Of a DNA stretch of 64,000 nt, positions 10,792 through 21,669 are shown in pieces. The stretch lies in NCBI GenBank assembly GCA_963920575.1, contig OY986967.1:14502061-14566060 (forward strand), written 5' to 3'. The notes below the pieces were generated by a model. The model did no database searches. It was not told the DNA's origin and worked only from the letters and a program-made list of their open reading frames with translations. The stretch's first letter is position 1, and every line of letters begins with the position of its first letter. The translations under genes were made by a program, and so were the position numbers. Source of the DNA: Narthecium ossifragum (lineage: Eukaryota; Streptophyta; Magnoliopsida; Dioscoreales; Nartheciaceae).

Positions 10792-12193
10792 GATAGATGT
10801 TCATAGTGGCACACTTACCATGGAATTTGATGGTGAGACTGTAAAGTTTAATATTTATGATGCCATGAAATATCCTGCTGATGATGGTCTCGTGTATTCA
10901 ATTGATGTGATTGATTATTTATCACAAGGAGTTTTTGAACTTAGTGACAAAGATGAATTGGAAGTTGCTATTAGTAAATCTCTTGAGGAAGAAAATGAGG
11001 AGCTATCTTTGAGTACTGATTTGCAAGAAACTGTTGCAACACTGAATGATTTTTCAACACTTCAGCAATCAGGTAACGATTCTTATAGTCCATTACTTGT
11101 TTCTAATGAGAAGTTATTACCTTCTGTGTTGCAAGCACCCATTCTAGAGCTGAAACCTCTTCCTAATCATCTCAAATACGCTTTTCTTGGAGATGAAGGA
11201 GTGTTACCAGTGATTATTTCCAATAGCCTTAGCACACCACAGGAAGAAAAACTTGTGCAGGTTCTTAAGAAGCATAAGACAGCTATTGGTTGGACAATTG
11301 CAGACATCAAGGGATTCACCCCGAGTACATGCATGCATCGTACCTTGCTTGAAGAGGGAGCGAAACCTTCCCGCCAACCGCAAAGAAGGTTAAACCCACC
11401 CATGATGGATGTAGTAAAGACAAATATCCTCAAACTTCTTGAAGTTGGAGTGATCTATCCTATTTCGGATAGCACTTGGGTTAATCCGGTTCAAGTGGTG
11501 CCTAAAAAGATAGGAATAACCGTGGTGAGAAATAAAAAAGATGAGTTAGTTTCTACCCGTGTTCAGAATGGGTGGAGGGTTTGTATAGATTATAGAAAAT
11601 TAAATGCTATAACCCGAAAGGACCACTTCCCTTTACCTTTTATTGATCTGATGCTTGAAAGGTTAGCTGGTCACTCTTATTATTGTTTTCTTGACGGTTA
11701 TTCAGGATATTTTCAGATTGCAATTGCCCCTAAAGATCAAGAAAAGACGACGTTCACGTGCCCATTTGGGACTTTTGCATATCGTTGCATGCCCTTTGGC
11801 CTTTGCAACGACCCAGCCAATTTCCAAAGGTGTATGGTTAGTATATTCTCAGATTATATTGAATATATCATAGAAGTTTTTATGGATTATTTCACAGTTT
11901 ACGGAGACTCCTTTGATAATTGCTTATATAACCTTACACTTGTTCTTCAAAGATGTATAGAAACTAGCATTGTGTTAAATTCTGAGAAATGTCATTTCAT
12001 GGTTGAACAAGGTATAGTTTTGGGTCATGTAGTTTCATCTAAAGGAATTGAGGTTGATAAACCTAAAGTTGATGTTATTAAATCTTTACCTTATCCCACT
12101 AGTGTGCGGGAAGTTCGTTCTTTTCTTTGACATGCAGGTTTTTACCGAAGATTCATCAAAGACTTCTCTAAAATAGCATTACCGCTATGTACG
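10706..12193 (+). pseudogene. Athila reverse transcriptase with mutated active site
   Basis: After the frameshift the reading runs KTKIDVHSGTLTMEFDGE, an acidic linker, then the RT. Visible motifs are WRVCIDYRKLNAITRKD, CFLDGYSGYFQIAI (first catalytic Asp), TTFTCPFGTFAYRCMPFGL and CNDPANFQRCM. The catalytic loop reads FMDYFTVYG: the first Asp (11885-11887) is kept but the second is Tyr (TAT, 11888-11890), so the enzyme should be inactive. A TGA at 12128-12130 interrupts the thumb (RSFL, then [16 protein letters not shown] in the same frame). The domain would copy element RNA into DNA. Confidence 0.88.
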
Positions 12194-12613
12194 TTGTTAC
12201 AAAAGGACAAGGTTTTTGAGTTCAATGAGGCATGTAAAAAGGCATTTGATAAGTTGAAAGAATTGTTGACTTCTACCCCAGTTATTCAGCCCCCTGACTG
12301 GAGCGTTCCTTTCGAGATAATGTGCGACGCAAGTGATTATGCAGTAGGCGCGGTTTTGGGTCAAAAGACTGGAAAAGCTTCTCATGTAATTTACTATGCT
12401 TCCAAGACTTTGGATGATGCCCAGAGAAATTATTCTACAACTGAAAAAGAACTTTTAGCCGTTGTGTTTGCTTTAGAAAAATTTTGGTCTTATTTACTTA
12501 GTACTAAAGTCATTATTTACTCTGATTATGCAACCCTTCGTTATTTAATGACGAAGAAGGAGGCAAAGGCGAGATTAATACGACAGATACTTCTATTGAG
12601 TGAATTTGATTAG
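12194..12613 (+). pseudogene. Athila RNase H
   Basis: It continues the RT frame: [18 protein letters not shown] (first Asp), [27 protein letters not shown] (Glu) and [15 protein letters not shown] (third Asp; the usual SDH is SDY). It ends at two adjacent TAG codons (12611-12616) where an acidic ...FDLEI segment is expected. The frame then continues in RGTENRVADH. The domain degrades the RNA strand during cDNA synthesis. Confidence 0.82.
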
Positions 12614-13015
12614 TAGATAAAAGACAAAAGAGGAACAGAAAATCGGGTCGCAGATCATCAGAGTCGATTAGTTCATGTGGAAAATAAACTTTATCTACAG
12701 GAAACATTCCCTGATGAGCACCTCTTCTCCGCAAATATGACATTACCTTGGTATGCTAATATTGTAAATTATTTGGTTACTAATATGTTGCCTTCTGATT
12801 TGTCTAAGGCTCAAAAAGATAAGATCAAAAGTGATGCCAAATACTATGTGTGGGATGACCCATATTTGTGGAAGCATTGTGCAGATCAAGTAATAAGAAG
12901 GCGCATTCCTGAAAATGAAATTATTTCTATACTCACTTTTTGTCATTCTTACGCTTGTGGAGGTCACTTTGGAGTTAAGAGAACGGCAAGAAAAGTGTTA
13001 GAATGTGGTTTCTAT
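12614..13015 (+). pseudogene. Athila integrase, N-terminal zinc-binding part up to the hAT insertion
   Basis: The frame reads VADHQSRLVHVENKLYLQ, then WYANIVNYLV and YYVWDDPYLWKHCADQVIRR. It ends ILTFCHSYACGGHFGVKRTARK, which supplies the two His of the HHCC zinc site. The frame breaks at CGFY, exactly where the hAT terminus starts. The matching Cys pair lies on the far side, at 16613. Confidence 0.85.
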
Positions 13016-16000
13016 TAGGGGTGGCAATCTGGGTCATGACCCGTGAATCCGACCTGAGATAAACGGGTTTGGGTTTGGCATAATCGGGTTCGGGTCATAA
13101 ACGGGTCGGGTCGGCTTGACCCGCGGGTTAGACGGGTCAACCCATTTACCCGTTTAAAAATAAAAATAAATATAAAAAAACCCCTTCCAACCCTTTGTTC
13201 TCCTCCTCTCCCAACCCTCTCTTCCTCTCCTCCTCCTTCTCCCCAACCAATACCATCCTAACCCACCGCCCCTCTCCCAACCCTCTATTCTCCTCCTCTC
13301 CCAACCCTCTCTTCCTCTCCCCGGCCGCCCCTCTCTTCCTCTCCTCCCTCTCTTCTTCCCCGACCATCCTAACCCACCTCCTACTTCCTCCATCTTCTCC
13401 GAGCACCTAAGACACAAGCTGCGTCCACCGCCATTAATCCCTGTGAACTCACCCACAAGGCCACAACCCATCCTGGCGTCGTCCTCTTCGCCGCCGACGC
13501 CTTCCGATCCCTTCCCTCATCCCTCTCGGTGAGATCTGGCCCGATCCGGGGATCCCTTGCCTTTCTCTCGGAACCCGGCATGTGAGGACCTGCCCCTCTA
13601 CCCCTGTGGCTCGTTGTAGACCACAAGGGCAATTTGGTAAATTTCGCTTGTTGGTTTGTTTGACACCCGCTTGTGCACACACCGACCTTGTTTTGTGTTA
13701 GTGTTTGACTAGAATGGTTAGGTAGACCCGGGATCGGAAGATCCAAGCTTGGGCTTGTGTTTTAGCCCAAGTTTGTGTTTCTGGGCAAAGGTGATCGATC
13801 TTTTTTGCTAAGAAGATCGATCTTCCTTGCTAAGGAGATCCCTCAGTGCCAGAAAGTCTTGACGGTGGAGTTGAGAGGACGGCCGCCGTTGGCCGTCGCT
13901 CTCCCCTGTCAGAGGAAGAGAGGACTTTCTCTCCTCTCCTCCCCCTTTTCCCCTCCTTCCCCGGCTTTCCCCCTTCCTTTTCTTCCTCTTCTTCCTCCTC
14001 TCCTTCTCCTTCTTCTTCCTTCTTCTTTCTTCTTCCCACGCTCTGCTTCCTCTGTTTTTTTTCCGGTAGCCTCCTTCTTCTACTCCGTTCTCCCTCCTCC
14101 GGCCACCGTTTTTGGCGTTTCAAGGCTCGTTGGAATCGTGACGGCGTGAGGAAGATCCCTGGTGTGGTTTGAAGCCTTGTTGGTGACTGGTTTGCGGGGA
14201 ATCAGTCGAGGAGTACGTTTCCGGTAGGTTTCTACCTACCTGAGTTAGTTTAGGGGTTTTCTTTGGATCTAGCCGTTAGATCTTGTTGTTCTTTGTGTTG
14301 TTGGCTTCCTCTTGCTTAATATAATTTCTGGTTAAAGTTTCATAAGCTTTGGTTGCGATTTTTGTAGGATTTAAGCATGTTTAATCTCGGATTTTTCCGG
14401 TTTTTGCTTGTCTTGAAGAACAGCCGATTTACGGAGAGTTTTTCGACCGGTACGTGCATGTTCTTGGGTTATGATGAACATAATAGTTGTAGATCATTGA
14501 ATCTACTCTCTATCCCAACTAGTTTCATAATATTCTGATTTTCCTACGATTTGTTATGAATTTCTTACTGGTGGGCTGCGTTGCAGCAAGTAAATGGTAA
14601 GTTAGTTTGATTAGCAATTTTGATTAGTGTTTTCCCATTAATCTAGCCGTTGGATGTTTCCAGAGTTTTGTTATGTTGATCCCGGCATGTTGATCTACTG
14701 GAATCTAAGTTGGATCTTGAATTCGACATCGTTTGAATGTCGGATCGATGGGGTAAATTGGCCTCCAAGTAGGGGATTTTGGTGTTTTCCCATTTAAATA
14801 ATATTATATGTTCGAAACATATAATATTATATTTTACTATTCATCAGCATTTTCTGGGTTGCTTCCCGTTGCAGGAGTCCGCGGTTGACGGTCGTGGTAT
14901 CGTCGTAATGCCGGGACCCTCTTCGGATCGGCTGGCAGCGGTTGGTAGTACCGCTGCAGCGATCCAGTTCGACTTATATGATGTTTTATCATACTGTTGC
15001 ATGCTTACCTCTTATCTGTGTATGTTCTTAGCATGCATTCTCTGTTGTGCATTAGTTGCATGGTTAGGGCGTGGGCGATCTGTGGGTCGCCGTCCCGAGG
15101 CTGGAAGCTCGGATTTAGCCCTAGGACCGATTTTGGGTAGTTTGAACCCGGTTCGATTTGTGGCATCCAGTCAAACTTGATGATAGGCTTAGATGACTGG
15201 TATACCTGTTGCTTGGTGATTATAGATGTCGTGTCGGCCTCGAGTCAGATGTTGAGGTCTAGCCGGTGTTTCACTGTGTTGACTCTTGAGTAGAGGAGTT
15301 GCCTACTCAGCGGTGCCATTCCCCGGCTGCAGTGTCGTGTTCCTTCTTGTGAGTCAGCAGTGTTGTTTCCTGCTACTGAGTGTGACCTGACTTGTAACCA
15401 GCTCGGCTGGAAGACCATGATCGTGGGCCTCAGGGACACACGGTGGGGTTATGGGACCCATGTATACACCCAGAAATTACTTGATGCGTTTCCCTCTTCC
15501 TTCTGTGTGTTGTAGTGTAGAACCATACTAAGCTTTATGCTAACTCCTACCCGAGCTGCGTTTTGTAGGTGCAGGCGTCAGTTCTTCTTCTGTGGCCCCT
15601 ACCGGGCAGTTGGTCGGCGGCGCCATTCGGGGTCTGAGAGGTGGTGATCTTTTACTGCTTTTACCCTATGTTAGATAGCCTCCTACGGGAGTAATGTTGT
15701 ATGTGGATCTTCCCCTCTCAGAGAATATGTATATTAAATTCACTTGGGTTTTGTAATATGAGGTTCGAGGCTTGTAATTTAATTATGTCTGTTTAAATTG
15801 AGGGTGTTTTGATGAATTGCTAGGGAGACCAATAGTTTAGAGGGAACCCTCGCCAGTATTTTTCCGCGGTTTGTTAGGTTTCGATTCGCGTCGCCCGGCC
15901 CGGTTGGGCTTTCGCGGGTCGGGGCGCGACATAGCGCCTCCTCCATCCTCAACCCACCACCTCCGACTACTCCGACCTCCACACTCCCCAGATCCGGCCT

Positions 16001-16612
16001 CCCTGCCACCTCACGACTCCTCCTCCATTGTTTTCAGTGAAGAATCGGCGTCGTCAGCCTCTCCCTAGCTCATGGCTCCTCTTCCTCCCTTCAAGACTCG
16101 CAAGCCACAACCCATTCCGGCGCGGTCTTCTTCGCCGCTGACGCCTTCCGATCCCTTCCCTCATCCCTCCCAGTGAGATCTGGCCCGATCCGGGGATCGC
16201 TCACCTTCCTCTCGGAAGTCGAAACCCGGCGCCGCCTCCATCCTCAACCCACCGCCTCCGGCTACTCCGACCTCCACACTCCCCAGATCCGAAGTCCCCG
16301 CTGCCTCACGACCCCTCCTCCATCGTTTTCGGTGAAGAACCGGCGTCGTCGGTCTCCCCTTCCTCGCCCCCGCCGCAGATCCCCCGTTTAATAAACGGGT
16401 CAACCCGACCCGAACCCGACCCGAACCCGACCCATTTAATAAACGGGTTAGGCGGGTCGGGTCGGGTTGACCCGTTTATAAACAGGTCGGATTTGGGTTG
16501 ATAAAACCTGACCCGTTTAATAAACGGATCCGGTTCGGGTTTGCCTTTTATTAAACGGGTCAGAGCCCTACCCGAACCGAACCCGACCCGTGAACCCGAA
16601 TTGCCACCCCTA
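13016..16612. mobile_element. Non-autonomous hAT-type element interrupting the integrase
   Basis: The ends are a perfect 13-bp inverted repeat (TAGGGGTGGCAAT at 13016-13028, ATTGCCACCCCTA at 16600-16612). They are flanked by an exact 8-bp duplication, GTTTCTAT, at 13008-13015 and 16613-16620. Removing the element rejoins the integrase frame. Subterminal regions (13030-13155, 16385-16600) are dense in GGGTCGG/CGGGTT repeats. No transposase is present. Without the nested Tekay LTR it is about 1.25 kb. It contains an imperfect internal duplication: the segment at about 13450-13580 continuing at 15932 recurs from about 16096. The C/T-rich open frames inside it have no recognisable product. Confidence 0.93.
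13581..15931 (+). mobile_element. Tekay-type LTR inserted in the hAT element (2351 bp)
   Basis: It starts TGTGAGGACCTGCCCCTC and ends GGTCGGGGCGCGACA, the same termini as the LTR of the Tekay element at 50362-52803. It carries a short GATCGATC array (13793-13850), the GTAGATCATTGAATCTAC hairpin (near 14492) and an AT-rich inverted repeat (arms AATATTATATGTT and AACATATAATATT, about 14799-14827). No clear 5-bp target duplication is seen (CGGCA on the left, TAGCG on the right). Confidence 0.85.
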
Positions 16613-17649
16613 GTTTCTATTGGCCTTATTTATTTAGAGATTCATACTCTCTTTGTAAGTCATGCGAGAATTGTCAAAAGACAGGTAATATATCCCAAAT
16701 GAATGAGATGCCACAAACCCCCATATTATTTTGCGAAATTTTCGATGTTTGGGGCATCGATTTCATGGGTCCGTTCCCTATATCTTTCGGTTTTGTCTAT
16801 ATTCTAGTTGCTGTTGATTATGTTTCAAAATGGGTAGAAGCTAAAGCTACCAGGACTGATGATTCTAAAGTTGTTGTATATTTTATCAAGTCTAACATAT
16901 TATCTAGGTTTGGAATTCCAAGAGCTTTCATAAGTGATCGAGGCACTCACTTTTGCAATCGAACTGTGGAGGCGTTGCTAAGGAAGTACCATGTGACCCA
17001 TAAGGTATCAACCGCCTATCATCCGCAAACTAGTGGGCAAGTGGAAGTGTCAAATCGGTACATCAAGTCCATCATTGAAAAGACGGTAAATTCAAATAGA
17101 AAAGATTGGAGTTTGCGTTTGGATGATGCTTTGTGGGCATATAGGACTGCATATAAGACACCCATTGATATGTCACATTATCGTTTGGTGTTTGGGAAAC
17201 CATGTCACCTTCCAGTTGAGTTAGAACATAAGGCTTATTGGGCTATGAAGAGCTTTAACATTAAGATGGATGAGAGTGGAGAACACAGGAAATTGCAACT
17301 ACAAGAATTAGAGGAAATTCGTAATGATGCCTATGCGAGCTCTAGGATTTATAAGGAAAAGGCAAAAGCTTTTCATGACAAGATGATCTCTAGGAAGGAG
17401 TTTAACGTTGGTCAAAAAGTCCTCCTTTACCAATCACGTTTACGGTTGTTTCCAGGTAAGTTGCGTTCTCGCTGGATTGGACCTTTTAGTGTTATTAATG
17501 TTTTTTCTCATGGTGTAGTTGAAATTCAAAGTTTAGCTACTTACAAAATGTTTACGGTGAATGGCCATCGACTTAAACCTTTCTATGAAGGTGTTCGAAC
17601 AGAAAATATGGAAAAATTGGACCTTGAGGAGCCAACTTATACTGATTGA
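16613..17649 (+). pseudogene. Athila integrase, zinc-site Cys pair, catalytic core and C-terminus
   Basis: The frame is open from the hAT junction: [20 protein letters not shown] supplies the CX2C of the zinc site. The core has WGIDFMGPF (first Asp), [16 protein letters not shown] (second Asp) and [17 protein letters not shown] (Glu), so the triad is intact. [15 protein letters not shown] and [19 protein letters not shown] are standard for Athila. The C-terminal SH3-like part has [26 protein letters not shown] and [14 protein letters not shown]. The reading ends at a TGA at 17647-17649. This is the cleanest part of the element. The enzyme would join element cDNA to the chromosome. Confidence 0.9.
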
Positions 17650-17695
17650 AGAGGAGAGCATGAAGTCGAGCCAATGATAATAAACAAAGGCGATG

Positions 17696-17713
17696 CTTGG
17701 GAGGCAACCCAAG
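17696..17713 (+). other. Conserved hairpin just after the pol stop
   Basis: CTTGGGAGGCAACCCAAG forms a 6-bp stem with an AGGCAA loop, 47 nt after the integrase stop. The unrelated ORF of the element at 56213 is followed by the same hairpin with its closing C-G pair replaced by G-C (61303-61320). Confidence 0.65.
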
Positions 17714-19030
17714 GGGAGTTCGTTCCTTTCTCTTCTTATTTTTTGCATTTACATTTTAGTTATTTTTGCCTTTTCTTTACATTCCACCTTACATTGGGGA
17801 CAATGTCGGTTTCAAGTGTCGGGGAGGAGATCTAGGAGATCTAGGTTGCATTTTCCATAAGCAAGGATTAATTAAGCTCGACATATTCATAACATGATTG
17901 AATGAGTAATCTTGCGATTTAAAATTAATTAGTTGAGTTATTTTCCTTGAGATGGTAGTGACTAAATTTAGTAGACAAAAGCTGGTGAGATTTTGAGCCT
18001 TTAGACTGACACATTCATATCAGTCTCACTATTTCCTTTCATGAGAGATATTCTTCCATGGATTTTTTTCTCTAGAACTTGTTTTGATTCTATTCAAGGT
18101 CACATTGACACATGTATACATGAACATGATTAAGGCCCTCTTTGTTATAAGCTACATAAGCCAAATAGCCTACCTTGTAATTAATTTTCCCTTTTGCTAA
18201 ACCCCTTTGAGCTTTATTGACTTCATTGTTAACCCACATTACAAGCTTTAAACCTGAAAAACAATGCCGATACCCAAGCCATAGGATTAGTGGAGCATTG
18301 ATAATCATTATGATATGTATGGGTGTGCAAGTTTCAAGTGTGGGGGTGTTTGAATCATGGTATGGCTATGATTGGTGAAGTGGAGTATATTTTTCATACT
18401 CAATTCGTGAGTATGTTATTTCTGAAAAAAAAAAGAATCAAGAAGAAGATTTATGTTTATGTATGATTTCTACAAAGGTGGAAGTTTTTGCAAAAGATTG
18501 TTCCCTATTTCAGTTAAAAAGTATTCCTTTGAACAATCTCTTTGTCAATGCGGAATTGAAGAAAGTTATTGAATGGAGTAATCAGTTATACATATCTACT
18601 TGATGTATTTTTGCTCCATTAGTTCAGTTCGTTTTTGAGCTACATTCCCAAATATTTCTTACCTTGACCCTAAACCCTGTTACAACCCTTGGAAGTCCTT
18701 TTGATTCATGTTATGCATGTGATTCTAGTGGTGGAGAATGAGAAGATATGCAAACTTATTTTAGATTATTTTCATTGGAATGAATTTGAGTGAAACACAT
18801 ACCCATTAAACACATGAGAGTTGAGTGTTAAATTCTGTGCGGGTCTACTCAGTTGGTTTGCTCCATATTCCATTGAAAATACTTAACGATTGATTTTAAG
18901 CTGATGAGGAATGTTTATTCATGATTTGTTATGAGTTTTGCAAGAGCTGGGTTGTTCTTTGTTGATGGCGTTGCAACCTTGATTATTTTGAATAAGTTGA
19001 ACTTTAGTTTTGCCCGAGGACGAGCAAAGG

Positions 19031-19047
19031 TTAAGTGTGGGGGGATT
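19031..19047 (+). other. Polypurine tract of the Athila element
   Basis: AAGTGTGGGGGGATT directly precedes the TGATGATG start of the LTR, the usual plus-strand priming site. The preceding CGAGGACGAGCAAAG also precedes the 3' LTR of the element at 56213. Confidence 0.75.
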
Positions 19048-19385
19048 TGATGATGTTGCATAATGGTATATTTTTATCCCTTAATACTTAGTCTCTTGTG
19101 CTTATTTGGTGCCTAAATACACTCATTATTCTTATATTTTGATTTAGGATGCAATTGAAGTCCTAGAGTTCGAAAAGAAGTTGAAAAGAGTATATAGATA
19201 AACTTTAAAGATTAAAATGTACCTATTGATAAAGAACCAGATGATGTGCCATATATGGTTGGAAAGCTCTTGAAGTCTAGTTTCTGGATAATTTTACGAT
19301 TCGTGATTTGGAGCTTCCTAGAGAAAGTTACAGTGCTTTTACTACAACCAGCGCAGGGCAGAATAGTAGAAGAAATATGCAGAGA

Positions 19386-19612
19386 ATAAAAGATCGATCT
19401 TCGTGCCATAAAAGATCGATCCTTTAGGCACTCAGAGATGAAAAAAACCCACGGTCGACTGTCACATCGACCGCGAGGTTAAATCTGAAATCCGGAATAA
19501 AGAGATCGATCTTCTTTCCAGAAGAGATCGATCTGAGTCGGGGCGCAGCTACAATCTGGGAAGAAAAGATCGTTCTTCTTTTCAAAAAGATCGATCTTTG
19601 TTAACCGACTTT
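19386..19612. repeat. Mixed palindrome array in the Athila 3' LTR
   Basis: Five intact GATCGATC sites (and one GATCGTTC variant) surround one GGTCGAC-class unit (CACGGTCGACTGTC, ACATCGACCGCGAGG, about 19451-19480). Both palindrome classes therefore occur in one LTR. Confidence 0.8.
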
Positions 19613-19660
19613 GCAAAATTAAGGGCTCAGTTCTAATCCGAGGATGGCAAACTTATGGGC

Positions 19661-19670
19661 TATAAATAGG
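19661..19670 (+). promoter_or_regulatory. Athila LTR TATA box
   Basis: GGGCTATAAATAGGG lies about 50 bp after the palindrome array. The same TATA text follows the arrays at 20676, 21643, 57591 and, as CATAAATAGGG, 23073. Confidence 0.7.
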
Positions 19671-20548
19671 GTTCTTTCTAGGGTTTGAGGAGGGCGAATT
19701 CTAGAGGATTTTTGCTGCTACTTTCTATTTCTTTGATATTTCTAGGGTTCTTCTTTCTTCTTGAAAGGATTGCTCTTGATGGCCTTGCGTGGCTAAACCT
19801 TAATTCTTGGTCGAGGAAACTGAAGCCTCGGAATCAATGAAACTGTGAGATCTAATCTATTTTTATTGTTCAGTTTATACTTGAGTATTGAATGTTCTTA
19901 TGTGATTGGATGTTCATGATTGACTTGTCTAATTGCTAGGAGGCCTACTAGTTTATTATTCATTGCGATCTACTGCTAGGTTGGAGATCAAATCCGTAAT
20001 TGTTTGATCCCTCTAATCTGCGAAGCAACAAAGATCTATTGATTGCGTTTCAGAGATTATTAGATCTTAGGAAGAACGTTCGACTAAATTAAATGCAACC
20101 GCGTGTGCTTGTGTTGTTTAGCTTCATCGATCTCCCTATTCTTAAGGCTACTACTAGATTAAATCTACAGCGCTTGTCTTAGTTTGTTTAGTAGTTAGGG
20201 TTAATTGGATCGCTTGTTTTTAATTAACTATGATTGAGGAGAGATTTGAATTGAATTCGAACGGTGAATATTCATGGTATGAATTGATTTATACTTACAT
20301 CAATGATCAGTTATAAAGATTAGGATGGTGGATGTTGACTCAAACCAAGGTTTGTTTTCTTGATTAATTCTTTTTCTTCAATTTAGTTTATTTCTTATTT
20401 GTTTTCATTTTACTCAAAGCCTCCCTCTTTGTTCAGATAACACAAAACTTATATTAGACACTCATCATGGGATCGAGTCGTACTCGCACTACTACATTTA
20501 TTTTAAAGAGTATTGGTTTTATTTTTGGTTGCAAAAGCACACCAATCA

Positions 20549-21130
20549 TCCTCGGGGCGTGATACTTCTATGGGATGAAATGATTGATCATCTTCCCATA
20601 TGATGATCGATCATTATACGGCGGCTTAGCAAAATAAAGGGCCAAGATCTAATCCGAGTGGGAATCTTTTGTAGGCTATAAATAGGCAACTTAGGGTAAT
20701 TCAAAGGTAGGTTTTGGAGGACTTTTTGGAGGACTTTTCTGGAGCATATGGAGGAGAGGAAGCGGCATTAGGGTTTTCTTTTCTTCGTCTTTATTTATTT
20801 ATTTTTCCTTGAACACTTGTGTTATCTTCATGATGAACATGAGTGGCTAGTTTATTTTCTAAGGTACTGATGTAACCTAACAGAATCATTCTATGTTATT
20901 GAATAATGGTTATTTAATCAGTTTATATTTCTTGTTTCATTCATTATTATAACTGAGATCTTAAATACCTTTATATGGCCAATAGAAGTATTGTAGATTG
21001 TTTTATGTGAGATTGGGCAAGGGTTCATTCCCTAATCTTGCAGGATCTATGAATGAATGAGTTTATGTCAAAGCCGGGTTCAAGCTAAGACAATTTTTGG
21101 TTTATAATTATTCAAGCAGTTAGGGAAGAA
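20549..21130 (+). mobile_element. Athila-like LTR fragment
   Basis: It begins at the edge of the Athila 3' LTR with TCGGGGCGTGATACTT, text also found (reverse complement) at 33371-33390. It holds two GATCGATC-type palindromes (20580-20620), a CTATAAATAGG box (20676) and a leader with GGAGGACTTTTTGGAGGAC. The left part was lost or displaced when the Athila element inserted. It runs into the next array without clear termini. Confidence 0.6.
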
Positions 21131-21669
21131 GAAGATCATCTGATGTTCAAAGGATCAATCTTCTAAGTGCATTTAATCCTGACAAAGAGCGTGCTTTCAA
21201 AGGATCGATCTTACTCTATCAAAGGATCGATCTTCTAAGTGGATTTAATCCTGACAGAGAGCGTGCTTTCAAAGGATCGATCTTCTAAGTGCATTTAATC
21301 CAGACAGAGAGCGTGCTTTCAAAGGATCGATCTTACTCTATCAAAGGATCGATCTTCTAAGTGCATTTAGGAGACAGAGAGCATAGTTTCAAAGGATCGA
21401 TCTTACTCTATCAAACAATCGATCTTCTAAGTGCATTTAATCCTGACAGAGAGCATAGTTTCAAAGGATCGATCTTACTCTAACAAAGGATCGATCTTCC
21501 TCAGGCGTAGCCAGAAACTGAAGAAATTGAAGAAATTGAAGAATAGAAGATCGATCTCTCTCATATCAAAGCATCGATCCTTTGTTGACGAAAGAGAAAA
21601 TTAAAGGCCCAGATCTAATCCGAGTTTCTTAACTTTTGGAGGCTATAAATAGGAAACCTAGGGTTAGTA
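21131..21669 (+). mobile_element. Athila-like LTR, part 1, with a large GATCGATC array
   Basis: From 21131 to about 21590 units of the form CAGAGAGCGTGCTTTC-AAAGGATCGATCTT recur (periods about 53 and 66 bp), with GTGCATTTAATCC spacers. AGCATCGATCC and a TATA box (GGCTATAAATAGG, 21641-21653) follow. The LTR is interrupted at 21669 by the Tekay solo LTR and resumes at 26257. Confidence 0.75.

Larger units (their letters stand above)
17650..19047 (+). other. Athila 3' untranslated region (no env-like ORF)
   Basis: There are 1.4 kb between the integrase stop and the LTR with no frame longer than about 70 codons, so the env-like ORF of some Athila elements is absent. It contains the hairpin at 17696-17713 and purine-rich tracts GTGTCGGGGAGGAGATC (about 17817) and AAGTGTGGGGGTG (about 18335) that resemble the terminal tract. 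It ends with GAGGACGAGCAAAGGTTAAG just before the PPT. Confidence 0.7.
9302..20548 (+). mobile_element. Athila-type Ty3-gypsy retrotransposon, 5' truncated, split by a hAT insertion
   Basis: The order is gag, protease, RT, RNase H, integrase (gypsy order), a 1.4-kb untranslated 3' region, a polypurine tract and the 3' LTR (19048-20548). No 5' LTR or PBS is visible. The protein sequences ([49 protein letters not shown]) are Athila-like. At least five stops and two frameshifts show it is long dead. Confidence 0.88.
19048..20548 (+). mobile_element. 3' LTR of the Athila element (1501 bp)
   Basis: It starts TGATGATGTTGCATAATGG after the PPT and ends AGCACACCAATCA. Two solo copies of the same family (22452-23968 and 56836-58491) share its start, a conserved upstream module (19206-19345), the TATA box and the U5 text. 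Its order is module, mixed palindrome array (19386-19612), TATA box (19661), then a leader with GATGGCCTTGCGTGGC and TTCATCGATCTCCCTATTC. Confidence 0.88.

Noticed and set aside
13195..14172. Ser/Pro/Leu-rich frames in C/T-rich DNA (also near 22002-22467, 41071-41347 and 52064-52666)
   Set aside because: Low-complexity pyrimidine tracts in LTR leaders and hAT DNA; frames are not conserved between copies of the same LTR.
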